A DNA stretch of 38,894 nt from Clostridia bacterium (GCA_017483305.1 JAFULC010000021.1:1-38894), one strand, 5' to 3'. Positions 23,165-32,058 are shown, counted from the stretch's first letter. Made by a program: numbers and translations. Notes: generated from the sequence alone by a model not told the origin.

Positions 23165-25267
23165 TCATTCGGTTATTATGAGCACCTCATAGCCGCCGAG
23201 GGTGAAATTGTAGCGTGTGCCTGCTTTGTCGGGGCAGGAGGTGAAGGGCTTGTTTTTGTTCTCAAGAGGGGAATAGAGCTTTGCATTGCCTGTTTCGCGC
23301 AGGGCGCAGTTGATCTGCTTTTCCTCGTTTGTCGAGTTGACGAACATATAGCGGTTCTTGCCGCCGATCTTTTTGCAAAGGCAGGCAACTCCCTCGTGGA
23401 GCGTATCGAGGTCGACCGCGAAGCCCTCCTCGTAGCGATCAAAGGAGGTCACAAGCGCGGAGGCGGTGGAGAATTTCTTGCCAAAGCCTGCGCTTCCGAG
23501 GTCGGAGAAGCAGGAGTCTCTCATAATACATATCTTGACTCCCTTGGACTCGAGGTGTGCAAAGACACCGCTCATTTCGGGTGTCAGCTCCATAGGCGGT
23601 AGGACGAGATATTTGTATATCTGTCCTTGCTTGCCGAGCAGCTTGCCGTCGCGGACGGGCAGGTTTTTGATGACCTCGAAATCGGCGAAGTCAAAATCGA
23701 CCTGAGCGTCGCAGAGCTCGTACATTATACTGTAAAGTCCGTCGCGGCAGGCGTTTTCCTCGTCTGTGAAGCTCAAAAAGCTGTTTTCGTCGGGGGTGAT
23801 ATGGTTCATCATAAAGGTCTCGATGGGGTAGCAGAGCAATACGTCTGCCTGGGGCGATCCACCTGCCATTATGTCTCCGAATTTTCCTATTGCGTGGTTA
23901 TATTTTTCGTAATTTTCTCTGTCGAAGAGCGTTTCGGGATAGTACGAGGTGAAGATGTCGACACCGAAGGCGTACTGAAGCGCGAGCGAGGCATACATCT
24001 GGTCTATTGTGACCTTGTTTCCTTGCGCGTGAGCCGATACCTCGCTCATAACGTGCGGACGGTCGTACGCGTGGGCGATCGAGGAGACAAGCTTGGGTGT
24101 GAACATATCTCTGCGTACCAGCTCGGGCAGGGAATGGAGCATATCTATGCCCGGGATGTGCATGTGGCGCAAGAAGGAGAACATATTGCCCTCGAATATT
24201 ACGTGATGGCGAATATCGTCCTCAAGGAGTACGTGACCTCCGAATCTTGTGCCTGCGTTGGCGCAATAATTCGATATTTGCGCGTAGAAGCTTTCCTCAA
24301 AGAGCTTTGAGGTGGTCTGATGGAAGAAATAGCGAACCCTTTTGGCGTGGTTGCTGTTTCCGCAGAATAGGAAGATCAGATTTTTTCTGAAGCTTAATCC
24401 CGAGAGAGATTCAAAGGTGTTTTCGACGTCTCTGCCGAAGTTCACGATGGGATAGAGCGGGATGGTGTCGTCGTAGGGGTCGCGTGTGCGAGGGGGATAG
24501 AGCCCCGCGTTGATGTAGCAGCCCATAAGCGAGGGCTCGTCGGTGAAGTATGCTTCGATGAGTCCTGTGCCGTTTGTGTAATGCTCGCCGACGTGGGCGG
24601 TGTATTTTTCGTAGGTGTTTTTGATGAACTCGCGCACGGCGTCCTTGTTCATAAGGTCGATATAGCGTTGAGCCATAAAGACGTTATGCTCGGCGTGCGA
24701 TCCCTCATAGAGATATTTTTCGGCAAAGGCACAAATGACGAGAGGCTGAGACGTAGTATTGGTGAATGTTACGCTCCTCTCTCCGTTACATATCTTTTCC
24801 TCAAGTGGAGCGGTGGGGTTTATTTTGCCGCTTTTTGTTTTTGGATAGGTTGCCGCGTAAAGAAAACGAAGGTGTCCGTGGGGCAGTTCGACGGTCTTGG
24901 TCTCTCCGACGGCAAGCTCCTCGGTTATCTTTGCAACCGCGCGGCACTCGTATTCGGGGTGAGCTACAAGGGTCTGACCGCTTGCGCCTCCGCTGGGATA
25001 TCCGTGCTCGTCGTATATCCACGCGCGCATACCGAGGCGGTCCGCCTCGTCGAGAGCGAATTTGAGCAGAGCCCAGTCCTCCTCGTTGTTAAGGTAGTCA
25101 TCACCCCAATGCACGTTGGTTACCACGCCGCCGAAGCCAAGCGAGGCGAGATTTTTGAGTCCTTTAGTGATCTCTGCGCATTTTTCTTCAAATGTGGACT
25201 CCCCTGGCTTTTTGATCTCGTGAATTATCTTCAATGGAAGATGGTTTTTTGTTAAGATATCCTTCAT
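23165..25267 (-). CDS. Putative cytoplasmic glycoside hydrolase (TIM-barrel, GH106-like)
   Basis: The protein has 700 residues from the ATG at 25267, whose GGAG belongs to repeat copy B. No signal peptide is present. The first 100 residues contain FGGVVTNVHWGDDYLNNEEDW and ADRLGMRAWIYDEHGYPSGGA, the early barrel strands of a glycosidase family I associate with GH106-like enzymes. TGLIEAYFTDEPSLMG near 250 could hold a catalytic Glu, followed by RFGGHVLLEDDIRHH and the end of the barrel. The C-terminal 200 residues look like the usual beta-sandwich and end domain. Substrate unknown, possibly a rhamnose- or uronate-containing oligosaccharide imported into the cell. The family name is uncertain; the hydrolase assignment is moderately secure. 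Confidence 0.6.
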   Translation of the reverse strand: MKDILTKNHLPLKIIHEIKKPGESTFEEKCAEITKGLKNLASLGFGGVVTNVHWGDDYLNNEEDWALLKFALDEADRLGMRAWIYDEHGYPSGGASGQTLVAHPEYECRAVAKITEELAVGETKTVELPHGHLRFLYAATYPKTKSGKINPTAPLEEKICNGERSVTFTNTTSQPLVICAFAEKYLYEGSHAEHNVFMAQRYIDLMNKDAVREFIKNTYEKYTAHVGEHYTNGTGLIEAYFTDEPSLMGCYINAGLYPPRTRDPYDDTIPLYPIVNFGRDVENTFESLSGLSFRKNLIFLFCGNSNHAKRVRYFFHQTTSKLFEESFYAQISNYCANAGTRFGGHVLLEDDIRHHVIFEGNMFSFLRHMHIPGIDMLHSLPELVRRDMFTPKLVSSIAHAYDRPHVMSEVSAHAQGNKVTIDQMYASLALQYAFGVDIFTSYYPETLFDRENYEKYNHAIGKFGDIMAGGSPQADVLLCYPIETFMMNHITPDENSFLSFTDEENACRDGLYSIMYELCDAQVDFDFADFEVIKNLPVRDGKLLGKQGQIYKYLVLPPMELTPEMSGVFAHLESKGVKICIMRDSCFSDLGSAGFGKKFSTASALVTSFDRYEEGFAVDLDTLHEGVACLCKKIGGKNRYMFVNSTNEEKQINCALRETGNAKLYSPLENKNKPFTSCPDKAGTRYNFTLGGYEVLIITE

Positions 25268-25330
25268 AACAATCTCCGTTCCGCCGCCGACAGCGGCGCA
25301 AATAATAATCGGTGAATTTTGCAAAAATAT
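25268..25330 (-). repeat. Dispersed 5'-leader element, copy B (truncated)
   Basis: In the minus sense it retains GCAAAATTCACCGATTATTATTTGCG, the hairpin CGCCGC/GCGGCG (25298-25282, five-base loop) and GGAACGGAGATTGTT directly before the ATG at 25267. The left arm of the first hairpin is lost upstream of about 25322. Confidence 0.7.
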
Positions 25331-25392
25331 AGAGTATATGTGGTAATGAGCATCCGACAGAGGCGGATCTTATACTAACTTTATCTGGATAT

Positions 25393-25602
25393 TTATTCTT
25401 GCTCGGTATACTTGGAGAGGTCTATTGCGGCGAGCTTTGCCGCATCGATCTTGCCCTTCGTGCGCTCAAAATACTGAATGTTGTTGCGCAGCATAAATAT
25501 GAACTGATTGTTGGGCGTTCTGCCCTCAGCCTCAGAGATATAGATGAGCTTGCGGATAAGCTCGTCGGAAAGTCTTACCTTGATCTCGTTCTGATTTTTC
25601 AT
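25393..25602 (-). CDS. Ribbon-helix-helix (Arc-like) DNA-binding protein
   Basis: The protein has 69 residues. The beta-strand NEIKVRLSDELIRKL is followed by two helices (about 14-24 and 30-45, NNQFIFMLRNNIQYFE), the plan of Arc/MetJ-type dimeric DNA-binding domains; the phrase EAEGRTPNNQF is typical of Arc-like proteins. It has no toxin partner beside it, so it is more likely a stand-alone regulator. AAGGAA precedes the ATG. It is the second gene after the 26167 membrane protein and its start is one base beyond that gene's stop, so the pair is cotranscribed. Its target could be the operon itself or the downstream hydrolase gene. Confidence 0.7.
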   Translation of the reverse strand: MKNQNEIKVRLSDELIRKLIYISEAEGRTPNNQFIFMLRNNIQYFERTKGKIDAAKLAAIDLSKYTEQE

Positions 25603-25603
25603 T

Positions 25604-26167
25604 TTAATTTCCTTTCGATTGATTGTTTATGCGTTTCGCAGATGCTCTGAACGCCGCCGCGTTATATTTCTTTAAAAGCTCGACGGCGCGCGCGGGCGCG
25701 TCGAAATATACGATACCTCTTTCGTCCGCTTCCTCGAAAATCGCGTAATAGACCTCGGGGGCGGATAGGGAGGAGAGGCAAACGTGATCCTTTTGCAGAG
25801 AAAGCTTGCTGATCTCCTCGTACGCCTTGTCGTCGTATTCTCCTATTTCGGAGAGCGAGGAGATGGGGGATGAGAAGATCATTTTTCTCGAGCCCTTTCC
25901 GTAAAGCCTTGTGATGACTATGTCGCCGTTTGAGATCACGATCTCGTATTCAATGCAAAGGAAACGCCACGTTATGAACACAAGCAGTGCGGTCAGGCAA
26001 CAGATCAGCAGCAGAGCGGGGACAAAGAGCGATGGGATGACTGCGAGGGTAAATGCGGTCAACAAAAAGAAAAAGAGCACGTATCCGACGACTGCTGCTA
26101 TTCTTTTGACGAGCAGGTCGCCCTCGGCCTTCTTTTTGATTATATATTCGTATGAATTGTCAAACAT
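25604..26167 (-). CDS. Membrane protein with two helices and a cytoplasmic beta domain
   Basis: The protein has 187 residues from the ATG at 26167, which has GGAGGG five bases upstream; an earlier in-frame start at 26209 lacks a site. Two adjacent membrane helices (about 23-68) are followed by EYEIVISNGDIVITRLYGKGSRKMIFSSPISSLSEIG, a pattern like a bacterial PH domain, then a helical tail. I do not know its function. Such small YEYIIKK-starting proteins are common in Clostridia as far as I recall. It has its own promoter and is transcribed with the ribbon-helix-helix gene. Confidence 0.65.
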   Translation of the reverse strand: MFDNSYEYIIKKKAEGDLLVKRIAAVVGYVLFFFLLTAFTLAVIPSLFVPALLLICCLTALLVFITWRFLCIEYEIVISNGDIVITRLYGKGSRKMIFSSPISSLSEIGEYDDKAYEEISKLSLQKDHVCLSSLSAPEVYYAIFEEADERGIVYFDAPARAVELLKKYNAAAFRASAKRINNQSKGN

Positions 26168-26197
26168 TTTTCCCTCCAAGCTATTGTTATCACCTTC

Positions 26198-26226
26198 AGT
26201 ATAGCACAAATTCCCTGTTTTTTCAA
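26198..26226 (-). promoter_or_regulatory. Promoter of the 26167 gene pair
   Basis: On the minus strand, TTGAAA (26226-26221), a 17-base spacer and TATACT (26203-26198). It is divergent from the ACT-domain promoter at 26277-26305. Confidence 0.7.
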
Positions 26227-26276
26227 CGAAATTGAAAAAATAAGAACAAAATTATTTATTTGTGCGAAAATTTTTG

Positions 26277-26305
26277 TTGAAATATTCATAATTATGTAGT
26301 ATAAT
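26277..26305 (+). promoter_or_regulatory. Promoter of the ACT/UPF0210 operon
   Basis: TTGAAA at 26277-26282, a 17-base spacer and consensus TATAAT at 26300-26305, 35 bases before the ATG at 26340. Confidence 0.78.
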
Positions 26306-26339
26306 TACAGTAGGATACTATTCGTACGGAGGTTACGTA

Positions 26340-26609
26340 ATGAAAGCAGTTATAACGGTTACGGGAAAAGACTCGGTCGGTATCATCGCAAATCTTGCTT
26401 CCGAGTGTGCAAAATACGATGCCAATATAGTAGATATTTCCCAGAGCGTTCTTTCCGAATACTTTGCTATGATAATGCTTGCCGATATTGACAGGCTTTC
26501 TGTTCCTTTCTCGGAATTCGTCGATATTCTCGCGGATACCGGGCGTGAGAAGGGACTTGCCGTCCAGGTTATGCACGAGGACATTTTTAACAGCATGCAT
26601 CACATCTGA
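26340..26609 (+). CDS. ACT-domain protein (UPF0237)
   Basis: The protein has 89 residues and is a single ACT domain: [37 protein letters not shown] is the strand-turn-helix with the ligand-binding Gly loop (KDSVGI), followed by [11 protein letters not shown] domains bind amino acids or other small ligands as dimers. The UPF0237 family is regularly found just before UPF0210 genes, as here (11 bases apart), so the two are probably partners, the small one acting as regulatory subunit. ACGGAGG lies before the ATG. Confidence 0.88.
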   Translation: MKAVITVTGKDSVGIIANLASECAKYDANIVDISQSVLSEYFAMIMLADIDRLSVPFSEFVDILADTGREKGLAVQVMHEDIFNSMHHI

Positions 26610-26620
26610 TCGGAGCGGCT

Positions 26621-27979
26621 ATGGTTAACGTTAAGGATATTCTTGAAACAATAAATATGATCCGCGAGGAAAATCTGGACATCCGAACCATTACGATGGG
26701 TATTTCGCTTTACGATTGTGTGAGCGAGGATGAAAACAGACTTTGCGAGAAAATATACGATAAGATAACTAAAAGCGCGGAGAATCTCGTCTCTACCGGT
26801 CAGGATATCGAGAAAAAATACGGTATTCCGATCGTTAATAAGAGAGTTTCGGTCACACCGATCTCACTTGTCGGAGGCGCGTGCTCTCCCGAGGGATATT
26901 TCAAAATAGCGCAGACGCTTGACAGAGCGGCAAAGACGCTTGGTATCAACTTCATCGGCGGTTTTTCGGCTCTTGTTCAAAAGGGTATGACGAAGGGTGC
27001 TGAAAATATGATTTCGATCATTCCCGAGGCGCTTGCCGAGACCGACTTCGTTTGCTCGTCGGTAAACGTTGCTTCTACCAAGGCGGGCATCAATATGGAT
27101 GCTATCAAGCTTATGGGAAGTACTGTCAAAAGGGCGGCTTTTCTGACCAAGGATCGCGATTCTATCGGATGCGCGAAGCTGGTCGTGTTTGCTAACGTGC
27201 CCGAGGACAATCCCTTTATGGCGGGCGCTTTTCACGGAATTGGAGAGCCCGAGAACGTCATAAACGTCGGTGTTTCGGGTCCCGGAGTCGTAAGCTCGGC
27301 TATTGCGCGCGCAGGCGACTGCGATCTTAGCGAGCTTGCAGATATTATAAAGAAGACGGCGTTCAAGATCACCCGTGTCGGTCAGCTCGTTGCGGGCGAG
27401 GCGGCAAAGGCGTTGAACGTACCCTTCGGAATCGTCGATCTTTCACTGGCACCCACTCCTGCAGTTGGAGATTCGGTTGCTCACATACTTGAAAATATGG
27501 GACTTGAGTCCTGCGGTGCTCACGGCACGACCGCTACTCTTGCGATGCTTAACGACGCGGTCAAAAAGGGCGGTGTTATGGCTTCGAGTCACGTTGGCGG
27601 TCTTTCGGGCGCGTTTATCCCCGTTTCCGAGGATGCAGGAATGATCGCGGCGGTCGAGCGAGGCGCGCTGACGCTTGAAAAGCTTGAGGCGATGACGGCG
27701 GTCTGCTCGGTCGGTCTTGATATGATAGCTATTCCCGGTGACGTTGACGAGGCGGTAATCTGCGGAATTATTGCAGACGAGATCTCGATAGGTGTGGTCA
27801 ACACCAAGACGACGGCGGTGCGCGTTATTCCCGCATACAATAAGGGAGTTGGCGATTACATAGACTACGGCGGCTTGCTTGGACGCGCGCCGATCATGGA
27901 GGTCAATCGCTATTCGCCTGCGAAATTTATCAACCGTGGCGGTCGTATTCCCGCGCCGATCCACAGCCTTAAGAACTAA
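26621..27979 (+). CDS. PFL-like UPF0210 family protein
   Basis: The protein has 452 residues, the standard length for UPF0210. Recognisable blocks are [14 protein letters not shown], the [34 protein letters not shown] stretch, [29 protein letters not shown], and near the end [12 protein letters not shown] and [14 protein letters not shown]. The family is structurally related to pyruvate formate-lyase-type proteins, but the glycyl-radical function is not established and no activase gene is adjacent. Biochemical role unknown; the pairing with an ACT-domain gene suggests ligand-controlled activity. CGGAG lies ahead of the ATG. The product is cytoplasmic. Confidence 0.88.
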   Translation: MVNVKDILETINMIREENLDIRTITMGISLYDCVSEDENRLCEKIYDKITKSAENLVSTGQDIEKKYGIPIVNKRVSVTPISLVGGACSPEGYFKIAQTLDRAAKTLGINFIGGFSALVQKGMTKGAENMISIIPEALAETDFVCSSVNVASTKAGINMDAIKLMGSTVKRAAFLTKDRDSIGCAKLVVFANVPEDNPFMAGAFHGIGEPENVINVGVSGPGVVSSAIARAGDCDLSELADIIKKTAFKITRVGQLVAGEAAKALNVPFGIVDLSLAPTPAVGDSVAHILENMGLESCGAHGTTATLAMLNDAVKKGGVMASSHVGGLSGAFIPVSEDAGMIAAVERGALTLEKLEAMTAVCSVGLDMIAIPGDVDEAVICGIIADEISIGVVNTKTTAVRVIPAYNKGVGDYIDYGGLLGRAPIMEVNRYSPAKFINRGGRIPAPIHSLKN

Positions 27980-28025
27980 CGTAAACAAATGCGAGAGCAT
28001 TAAAATAAATAAGGAGGAACACAAA

Positions 28026-28319
28026 ATGGTAGACAATCACGACGTTCAGGAGCTCATCGTTGAGCAGAAGAAGAACCGTACACTTCTCTTCGTTCTTATC
28101 GGAGTAGGCGTGGCTATCGTTGCGGCTATCGCTGCAGCTGCTGTATATCTTTCTTCCAAGAATGAAGAAGGACAGAGACGCGGCCAGGTTCTCATTGAGA
28201 AGATCAAGAGTAAGCTCCCTGCAAAGAAGGTTGCCGAGGTTGAGGAGACCGAGGAGCTCGTTGAGGAAGCTTGCGAGTGCGAGTGTGCATGCGAGATCGC
28301 AGCTGAAGACGCTGAATAA
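28026..28319 (+). CDS. Small single-pass membrane protein with Cys-Glu cluster
   Basis: The protein has 97 residues. The ATG at 28026 follows AAGGAGG at a normal distance. A single helix (about 20-42, LLFVLIGVGVAIVAAIAAAAVYL) separates a polar N-terminus from a basic segment (RRGQVLIEKIKSKLPAKK) and a strongly acidic tail that ends in EEACECECACE. The four cysteines spaced by single residues (CxCxCxC) could bind a metal or form disulfides. By the positive-inside rule the basic segment is probably cytoplasmic. I do not recognise the family. It sits 46 bases downstream of the UPF0210 gene and before a strong terminator, so it could be expressed with that operon. Confidence 0.7.
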   Translation: MVDNHDVQELIVEQKKNRTLLFVLIGVGVAIVAAIAAAAVYLSSKNEEGQRRGQVLIEKIKSKLPAKKVAEVEETEELVEEACECECACEIAAEDAE

Positions 28320-28339
28320 TTCTGACTTTTGAGCTTTCA

Positions 28340-28383
28340 GGGGAGTGTCGGCATTTATTGCGGCGCTCCCCTCATTCTTTTTT
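28340..28383 (+). terminator. Rho-independent terminator
   Basis: GGGGAGTGTCG (28340-28350) pairs with CGGCGCTCCCC (28361-28371), two positions being G-T wobbles, followed by a T-rich run to 28383. Confidence 0.8.
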
Positions 28384-28391
28384 GTTATCTA

Positions 28392-28420
28392 TTGACTCTT
28401 TGCCGAGAATGATGTATAAT
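28392..28420 (+). promoter_or_regulatory. Promoter of the 28456 gene
   Basis: TTGACT at 28392-28397, a 17-base spacer and consensus TATAAT at 28415-28420, directly after the preceding terminator. Confidence 0.8.
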
Positions 28421-28455
28421 TAAACAAGTATAATACGTTTTTTATATGAGGTAGT

Positions 28456-29073
28456 ATGAAAAAATATAGGATACCGAGCAAAAACGCCGACGTGCGAGGC
28501 TATGCGGCGTGGAAAAATCTTAAATATCTTGTTTTTTACATAGCGCTCGTTGTTATAATGAACCTTGCCTTTTGGTCGTATCTTGGCAGGAGACCGGTAG
28601 GGCTCGAGCCGCTGAAGTGGTGGGTATATCCGCTTTTTGAGGCGATCACGGTTGTCGGAGGTTGGTTCGTTTGCTGTATGTCGCGTTTTGTTTCTGACCG
28701 ATATGCTTGCGGTCGGATAAGGTCTATGAGGATGGTCCGCAGCTACGGCAGAGCGCTCTCAAGGCAGGCAAAGCTTACAGTTGGATTTTACAATTACGTG
28801 AAGGTTGACCTTGCTTGTGAGAGCGGTCCGAAAAGCGTTAATATTCAGATTTTCGAGGATGGCTACGACGGTTATTATCGCGAGGGGGGCACTCTTGTGA
28901 AATTTCGTGGGCTTAACTATCCGCTTTGCCTTGAATCCGAGGCGGAGGGCGCACACGTTTGCACGGTCTGTGGCGTCAGGAGCTATGATAAGGATGCAGA
29001 GAGGATCGACGGGATGCTTGTATGTCGCTCGTGCGGCCGCTCGATGATAGACGTTGAGGATTTGGAGAGTTAA
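28456..29073 (+). CDS. Two-helix membrane protein with C-terminal zinc ribbon
   Basis: The protein has 205 residues. Two membrane helices (about 24-43 and 57-77) precede a cytoplasmic part, and the C-terminus carries a zinc-ribbon-like motif: CTVCG (173-177) and CRSCG (195-199) separated by 17 residues. The middle (about 110-155) contains a beta-rich segment ANIQIFEDGYDGYYREGG-like in character. No family is recognised. Cysteine pairs of this type usually bind zinc for structural purposes. The gene is alone between a promoter and a terminator. AGGTAGT is a weak ribosome site. Confidence 0.6.
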   Translation: MKKYRIPSKNADVRGYAAWKNLKYLVFYIALVVIMNLAFWSYLGRRPVGLEPLKWWVYPLFEAITVVGGWFVCCMSRFVSDRYACGRIRSMRMVRSYGRALSRQAKLTVGFYNYVKVDLACESGPKSVNIQIFEDGYDGYYREGGTLVKFRGLNYPLCLESEAEGAHVCTVCGVRSYDKDAERIDGMLVCRSCGRSMIDVEDLES

Positions 29074-29105
29074 AAAAGAGACTTCTAAAAAGAAGTCTCT
29101 TTTTG
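29073..29105. terminator. Bidirectional terminator
   Basis: AAAAAGAGACTTCT pairs with AGAAGTCTCTTTTT around a four-base A loop. It separates the convergent genes at 29073 and 29108. Confidence 0.92.
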
Positions 29106-29107
29106 TT

Positions 29108-30583
29108 TTACAGCTTAATCACAAACGCGGGGCAAGGGAGATTCGAGCCGTTGCGCAGGGTGATATCGTCGGGGGTGATGTTGGTCGACATTGCGTAGCC
29201 GACGTGGGTAGGCTCGACGCCCTCGGGGACATCTACCTTTACGGTGTAGCGCGTGGTGATGGTGGCGCGCGCCTTCTGTCTGCAATCGTATGCACCGACA
29301 TAGAATCCGTTGACCTCCATATCGATGCTTTCGGCAGGGGCGTGTCCCGATGCGATAAGACCCGTGTGGATATGCTCGAAGGCTATCTCGATAGACTTGC
29401 CGTCATTTTCCAATCTTGCATACATAGGCATAGGTGAGTTTGCCTCGGATTCGTTGCCAATGCCGTACTCTCTTGCAAGCGCGAGGCTTGCTACTCGCTC
29501 GGCAAGCTCGAGCTTTCGGGGGCTGTGCGCCCAGTCCTCGTGGTCGATGGGCGAGCCGAGATCCATATCTACGGTCAGGGTCGAGTTGGGGATGAGCTTG
29601 AGCGCGTCGAACTGCTGTGTTCTCACTATGTCGTGGAAGGGGAAGAACTGTGCGCCCTCGGAGCGATAGTCGGAAAGCTGAATGTTGTAGAAGGGGAAGC
29701 TGAAGCCGAAGCGCTCACGCTCGTCTGCAACCAGCACGGCAAGATCATGGGCGTATCTTTCGGCAAAGCGGCGCTCGATGCCCTCGCTTTCTCCCTGAAA
29801 GTATATCATCGCTTTGAAGGGAAGCTTCAGGAAGGGATTGACGAGGGTGTTGAAGTATCCCGCCTCCTTGACGTTCGCGCCGAACGTATATCCCTCCGAG
29901 TGCGCGAGCTCTTCGGGGAGATATTCGCGGATGCAAGCGCCGCCTGCGGCGAGCACGATAAGTCCGAGGGGGATATCGGTCATACTTGTGATCTTCTTCG
30001 CAAAGTACCAGCCGAGAGCCGAGAACTCGCGCGATGCCGCTTCGTCGGGGCGCTTCCAGCACCACTCGGGGCGGATGACGTCGCGCTGGGGCTCGTTGCA
30101 AAGCTCCTGATTTTCATAAACTATATGCTGAAACTGCGTGAATACGCGGAAATTGTCATTCTCGGAGAAGTCGACGCTTGGAGTCAAAGCGAGGCAGGGC
30201 GCTAAGGGAAGTGCCGCGTTGGACTGACCGTGTATCATCCAGACGTCGCCGATGAGGATGTCGTCAAAGGTGACCGTATGTCCGCGGTCGTCGTTTATTG
30301 TCATTGTCTGACCCTCCCACTCGTATCTGCGGGGAGAGAAGCGAAGCGTCCAATTATTATCGTCATCTACCGTTGCTTTGGCGTATTCGCCCATAAAGCT
30401 TGCACTGACGGTGCTTCCGGGGGTGTCAGAAAAGCCCCATACGACGATCTCCTTGTCTCTCTGGAGAACCATATGAGAGGAGAATGCGCCCGAGACCTTG
30501 AATTCGGGGCATTTCCACGTGCTTTTTGATATATTTTCAACCACTTTCTTTTCTTTTGTGGGTAGTGCAACTGTTGTTTCCAT
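29108..30583 (-). CDS. Sialate O-acetylesterase-like SGNH hydrolase
   Basis: The protein has 491 residues. FSSHMVLQRDKEIVVWGFSDTPGSTVSASF is the start of a beta-sandwich typical of the family, followed by the SGNH core: MIHGQSNA (nucleophile Ser), AAGGACIREYLP (Gly block), YFQGESEG (Asn/Gln block) and near 350 IDHEDWAHSPRK with the catalytic Asp/His pair. These enzymes remove O-acetyl groups from sialic acid or other sugars. There is no signal peptide, so it would act on imported sugar. No other sialic-acid gene is visible. GGAGG lies well placed before the ATG, and a promoter lies upstream. Confidence 0.82.
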   Translation of the reverse strand: METTVALPTKEKKVVENISKSTWKCPEFKVSGAFSSHMVLQRDKEIVVWGFSDTPGSTVSASFMGEYAKATVDDDNNWTLRFSPRRYEWEGQTMTINDDRGHTVTFDDILIGDVWMIHGQSNAALPLAPCLALTPSVDFSENDNFRVFTQFQHIVYENQELCNEPQRDVIRPEWCWKRPDEAASREFSALGWYFAKKITSMTDIPLGLIVLAAGGACIREYLPEELAHSEGYTFGANVKEAGYFNTLVNPFLKLPFKAMIYFQGESEGIERRFAERYAHDLAVLVADERERFGFSFPFYNIQLSDYRSEGAQFFPFHDIVRTQQFDALKLIPNSTLTVDMDLGSPIDHEDWAHSPRKLELAERVASLALAREYGIGNESEANSPMPMYARLENDGKSIEIAFEHIHTGLIASGHAPAESIDMEVNGFYVGAYDCRQKARATITTRYTVKVDVPEGVEPTHVGYAMSTNITPDDITLRNGSNLPCPAFVIKL

Positions 30584-30670
30584 ACAAAACCTCCGTGTGT
30601 CTTTGCTAAGGCGCGCCCGAGGGCACGAATGCGGTCAAGGCCTGCCTTTTTGGGCTTGTTTTCAACTATT

Positions 30671-30699
30671 ATTTTAGCACGGGCGCGGCTTTTTGTCAA
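30671..30699 (-). promoter_or_regulatory. Promoter of the esterase gene
   Basis: On the minus strand, consensus TTGACA (30699-30694), a 17-base spacer and TAAAAT (30676-30671). It is back to back with the promoter at 30717-30745. Confidence 0.75.
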
Positions 30700-30716
30700 T
30701 AATTTTCGCCAAACTA

Positions 30717-30745
30717 TTGAAAAGGCGGAGGTTTTGTATTATAAT
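30717..30745 (+). promoter_or_regulatory. Promoter of the AlaX-like gene
   Basis: TTGAAA at 30717-30722, a 17-base spacer and consensus TATAAT at 30740-30745. Transcription would start near 30752, placing repeat copy D wholly inside the 5' untranslated leader. Confidence 0.78.
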
Positions 30746-30789
30746 TTATCTATAAGACGTAAAGAGGTCAACTATAGGGAATTGAACCG

Positions 30790-30866
30790 CTTCACGCGCA
30801 ATTTGCCGATGGCAAAATTCAACTATTACTATTTGTGACGCCGCAAGCGGCGAAATGGGGTTTTTT
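30790..30866 (+). repeat. Dispersed 5'-leader element, copy D
   Basis: It contains TTCACGCGC, the first hairpin AATTTGCC/GGCAAAATT (30800-30819, three-base loop), the linker CAACTATTACTATTTGTG, the second hairpin CGCCGC/GCGGCG (30839-30852, two-base loop) and GAAATGGGG just before the ATG at 30867. The second hairpin has changed its loop and arms relative to copies B and C while staying paired. Confidence 0.8.
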
Positions 30867-32024
30867 ATGGATAAAACTGTGAGATTGTTTGATATACTTC
30901 CGTCCGAGAGCGAGTTTGAGGCAAGAGTGCTTTCCTGCCTTCCCGACGGACAGGGAAAATATACCGTTGTGCTCGACAAAACCCTCTTTTTCCCCGAGGA
31001 GGGCGGTCAGACGTGTGACACGGGTGTTATTGGCGGCGTGGAGGTCTTTCACGTTTGTGAGAAGGAGAGGGTCATTTATCACACGGTAGCCGAGCCGCTG
31101 GCTGAGGGCAGTGCTGTGAGCGGCAAGATCGACTTCTGCGAGCGCTTTCGCAAAATGCAGAATCACACAGGCGAGCACATCGTCTCGGGGCTTATATTCA
31201 AAAATTTCGGCTTTAGCAACGTCGGGTTTCATCTCGGCAAGGATATAATGACCGCAGATTTTGACGGAGTGCTGGACGGCGAGCAGCTTTTGCTGATAGA
31301 AACGCTTGCTAACCGCGCGGTGTTTGAATGTCACTCTATTCGCGGCTATTATCCGTCGCCCGAGGAGCTTGAGACTCTTGAGTACAGAAGCAAGCTTGAG
31401 CTTACCGAGGACGTGAGAATAGTTGAGATAGAGGGCGTTGACAAATGCGCTTGCTGTGCGCCGCACGTTTCAAATACCGGTCAGGTCGGACTTATCAAGA
31501 TACTTGAATGTGAAAAATACAAGGGCGGCATACGGCTTTATATGAAGTGCGGCTTTGACGCGCTTGACGGCTATCGCGCCGAATACGAGCAGAGCCGTCG
31601 CATCTCGGTCGCTATATCGGCAAGGCACGATGAGGTCGCACACGGAGTTGATCGCTTGCTCGAGGATATTTCGTCGCTAAATGGTGAGATCGCCGCGCTC
31701 AAGCGCTCATTGATGGCGTACAAGATTGAGAAGATCGAGGCGACCGACGGAAATATTTGCATTTTTGAGGACGCGGGACTTGATGCGGTCTCTCTTCGCA
31801 ATATGGTCAATGAGATCAAGAAGCGTTGCGGCGGCATTTGCGCCGTGTTTGCAGGAGACGACGAGGGCGGCTACAAATACATAATTGCCAGCACTTCAGT
31901 CGATCTGCGCGACCGTGCGAAGGAGATAAACGCTGCTATCTCGGGTCGCGGCGGCGGCTCGTCTGAAATGATACAGGGAAGCTGCACGGCGAAGCGTGCG
32001 GAGATTGAAGAATATTTCGCTTGA
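30867..32024 (+). CDS. alaX: AlaX-type alanyl-tRNA editing hydrolase with DHHA1-like tail
   Basis: The protein has 385 residues. It matches the editing half of alanyl-tRNA synthetase: FFPEEGGQTCDTG near 40, QNHTGEHIVSG (HxxxH zinc/catalytic motif) near 97 and CACCAPHVSNTG (Cys plus His zinc ligands) near 195. The C-terminal third (coiled coil around 240-285 and GRGGGSSEMIQGS near 365) is a DHHA1/C-Ala domain. It hydrolyses mischarged Ser- or Gly-tRNA-Ala. The long form with the DHHA1 tail suggests AlaX-L type. An in-frame ATG at 30855 lies inside the ribosome site and is rejected. Confidence 0.88.
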   Translation: MDKTVRLFDILPSESEFEARVLSCLPDGQGKYTVVLDKTLFFPEEGGQTCDTGVIGGVEVFHVCEKERVIYHTVAEPLAEGSAVSGKIDFCERFRKMQNHTGEHIVSGLIFKNFGFSNVGFHLGKDIMTADFDGVLDGEQLLLIETLANRAVFECHSIRGYYPSPEELETLEYRSKLELTEDVRIVEIEGVDKCACCAPHVSNTGQVGLIKILECEKYKGGIRLYMKCGFDALDGYRAEYEQSRRISVAISARHDEVAHGVDRLLEDISSLNGEIAALKRSLMAYKIEKIEATDGNICIFEDAGLDAVSLRNMVNEIKKRCGGICAVFAGDDEGGYKYIIASTSVDLRDRAKEINAAISGRGGGSSEMIQGSCTAKRAEIEEYFA

Positions 32025-32058
32025 GATTTGTAATAATTTTTGGTGGGAGGTTTTGCTT

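Noticed and set aside
25393-25602. Toxin-antitoxin system with the ribbon-helix-helix protein as antitoxin
   Set aside because: The neighbours are a membrane protein and a glycoside-hydrolase-like protein; no toxin-like gene overlaps or adjoins it.
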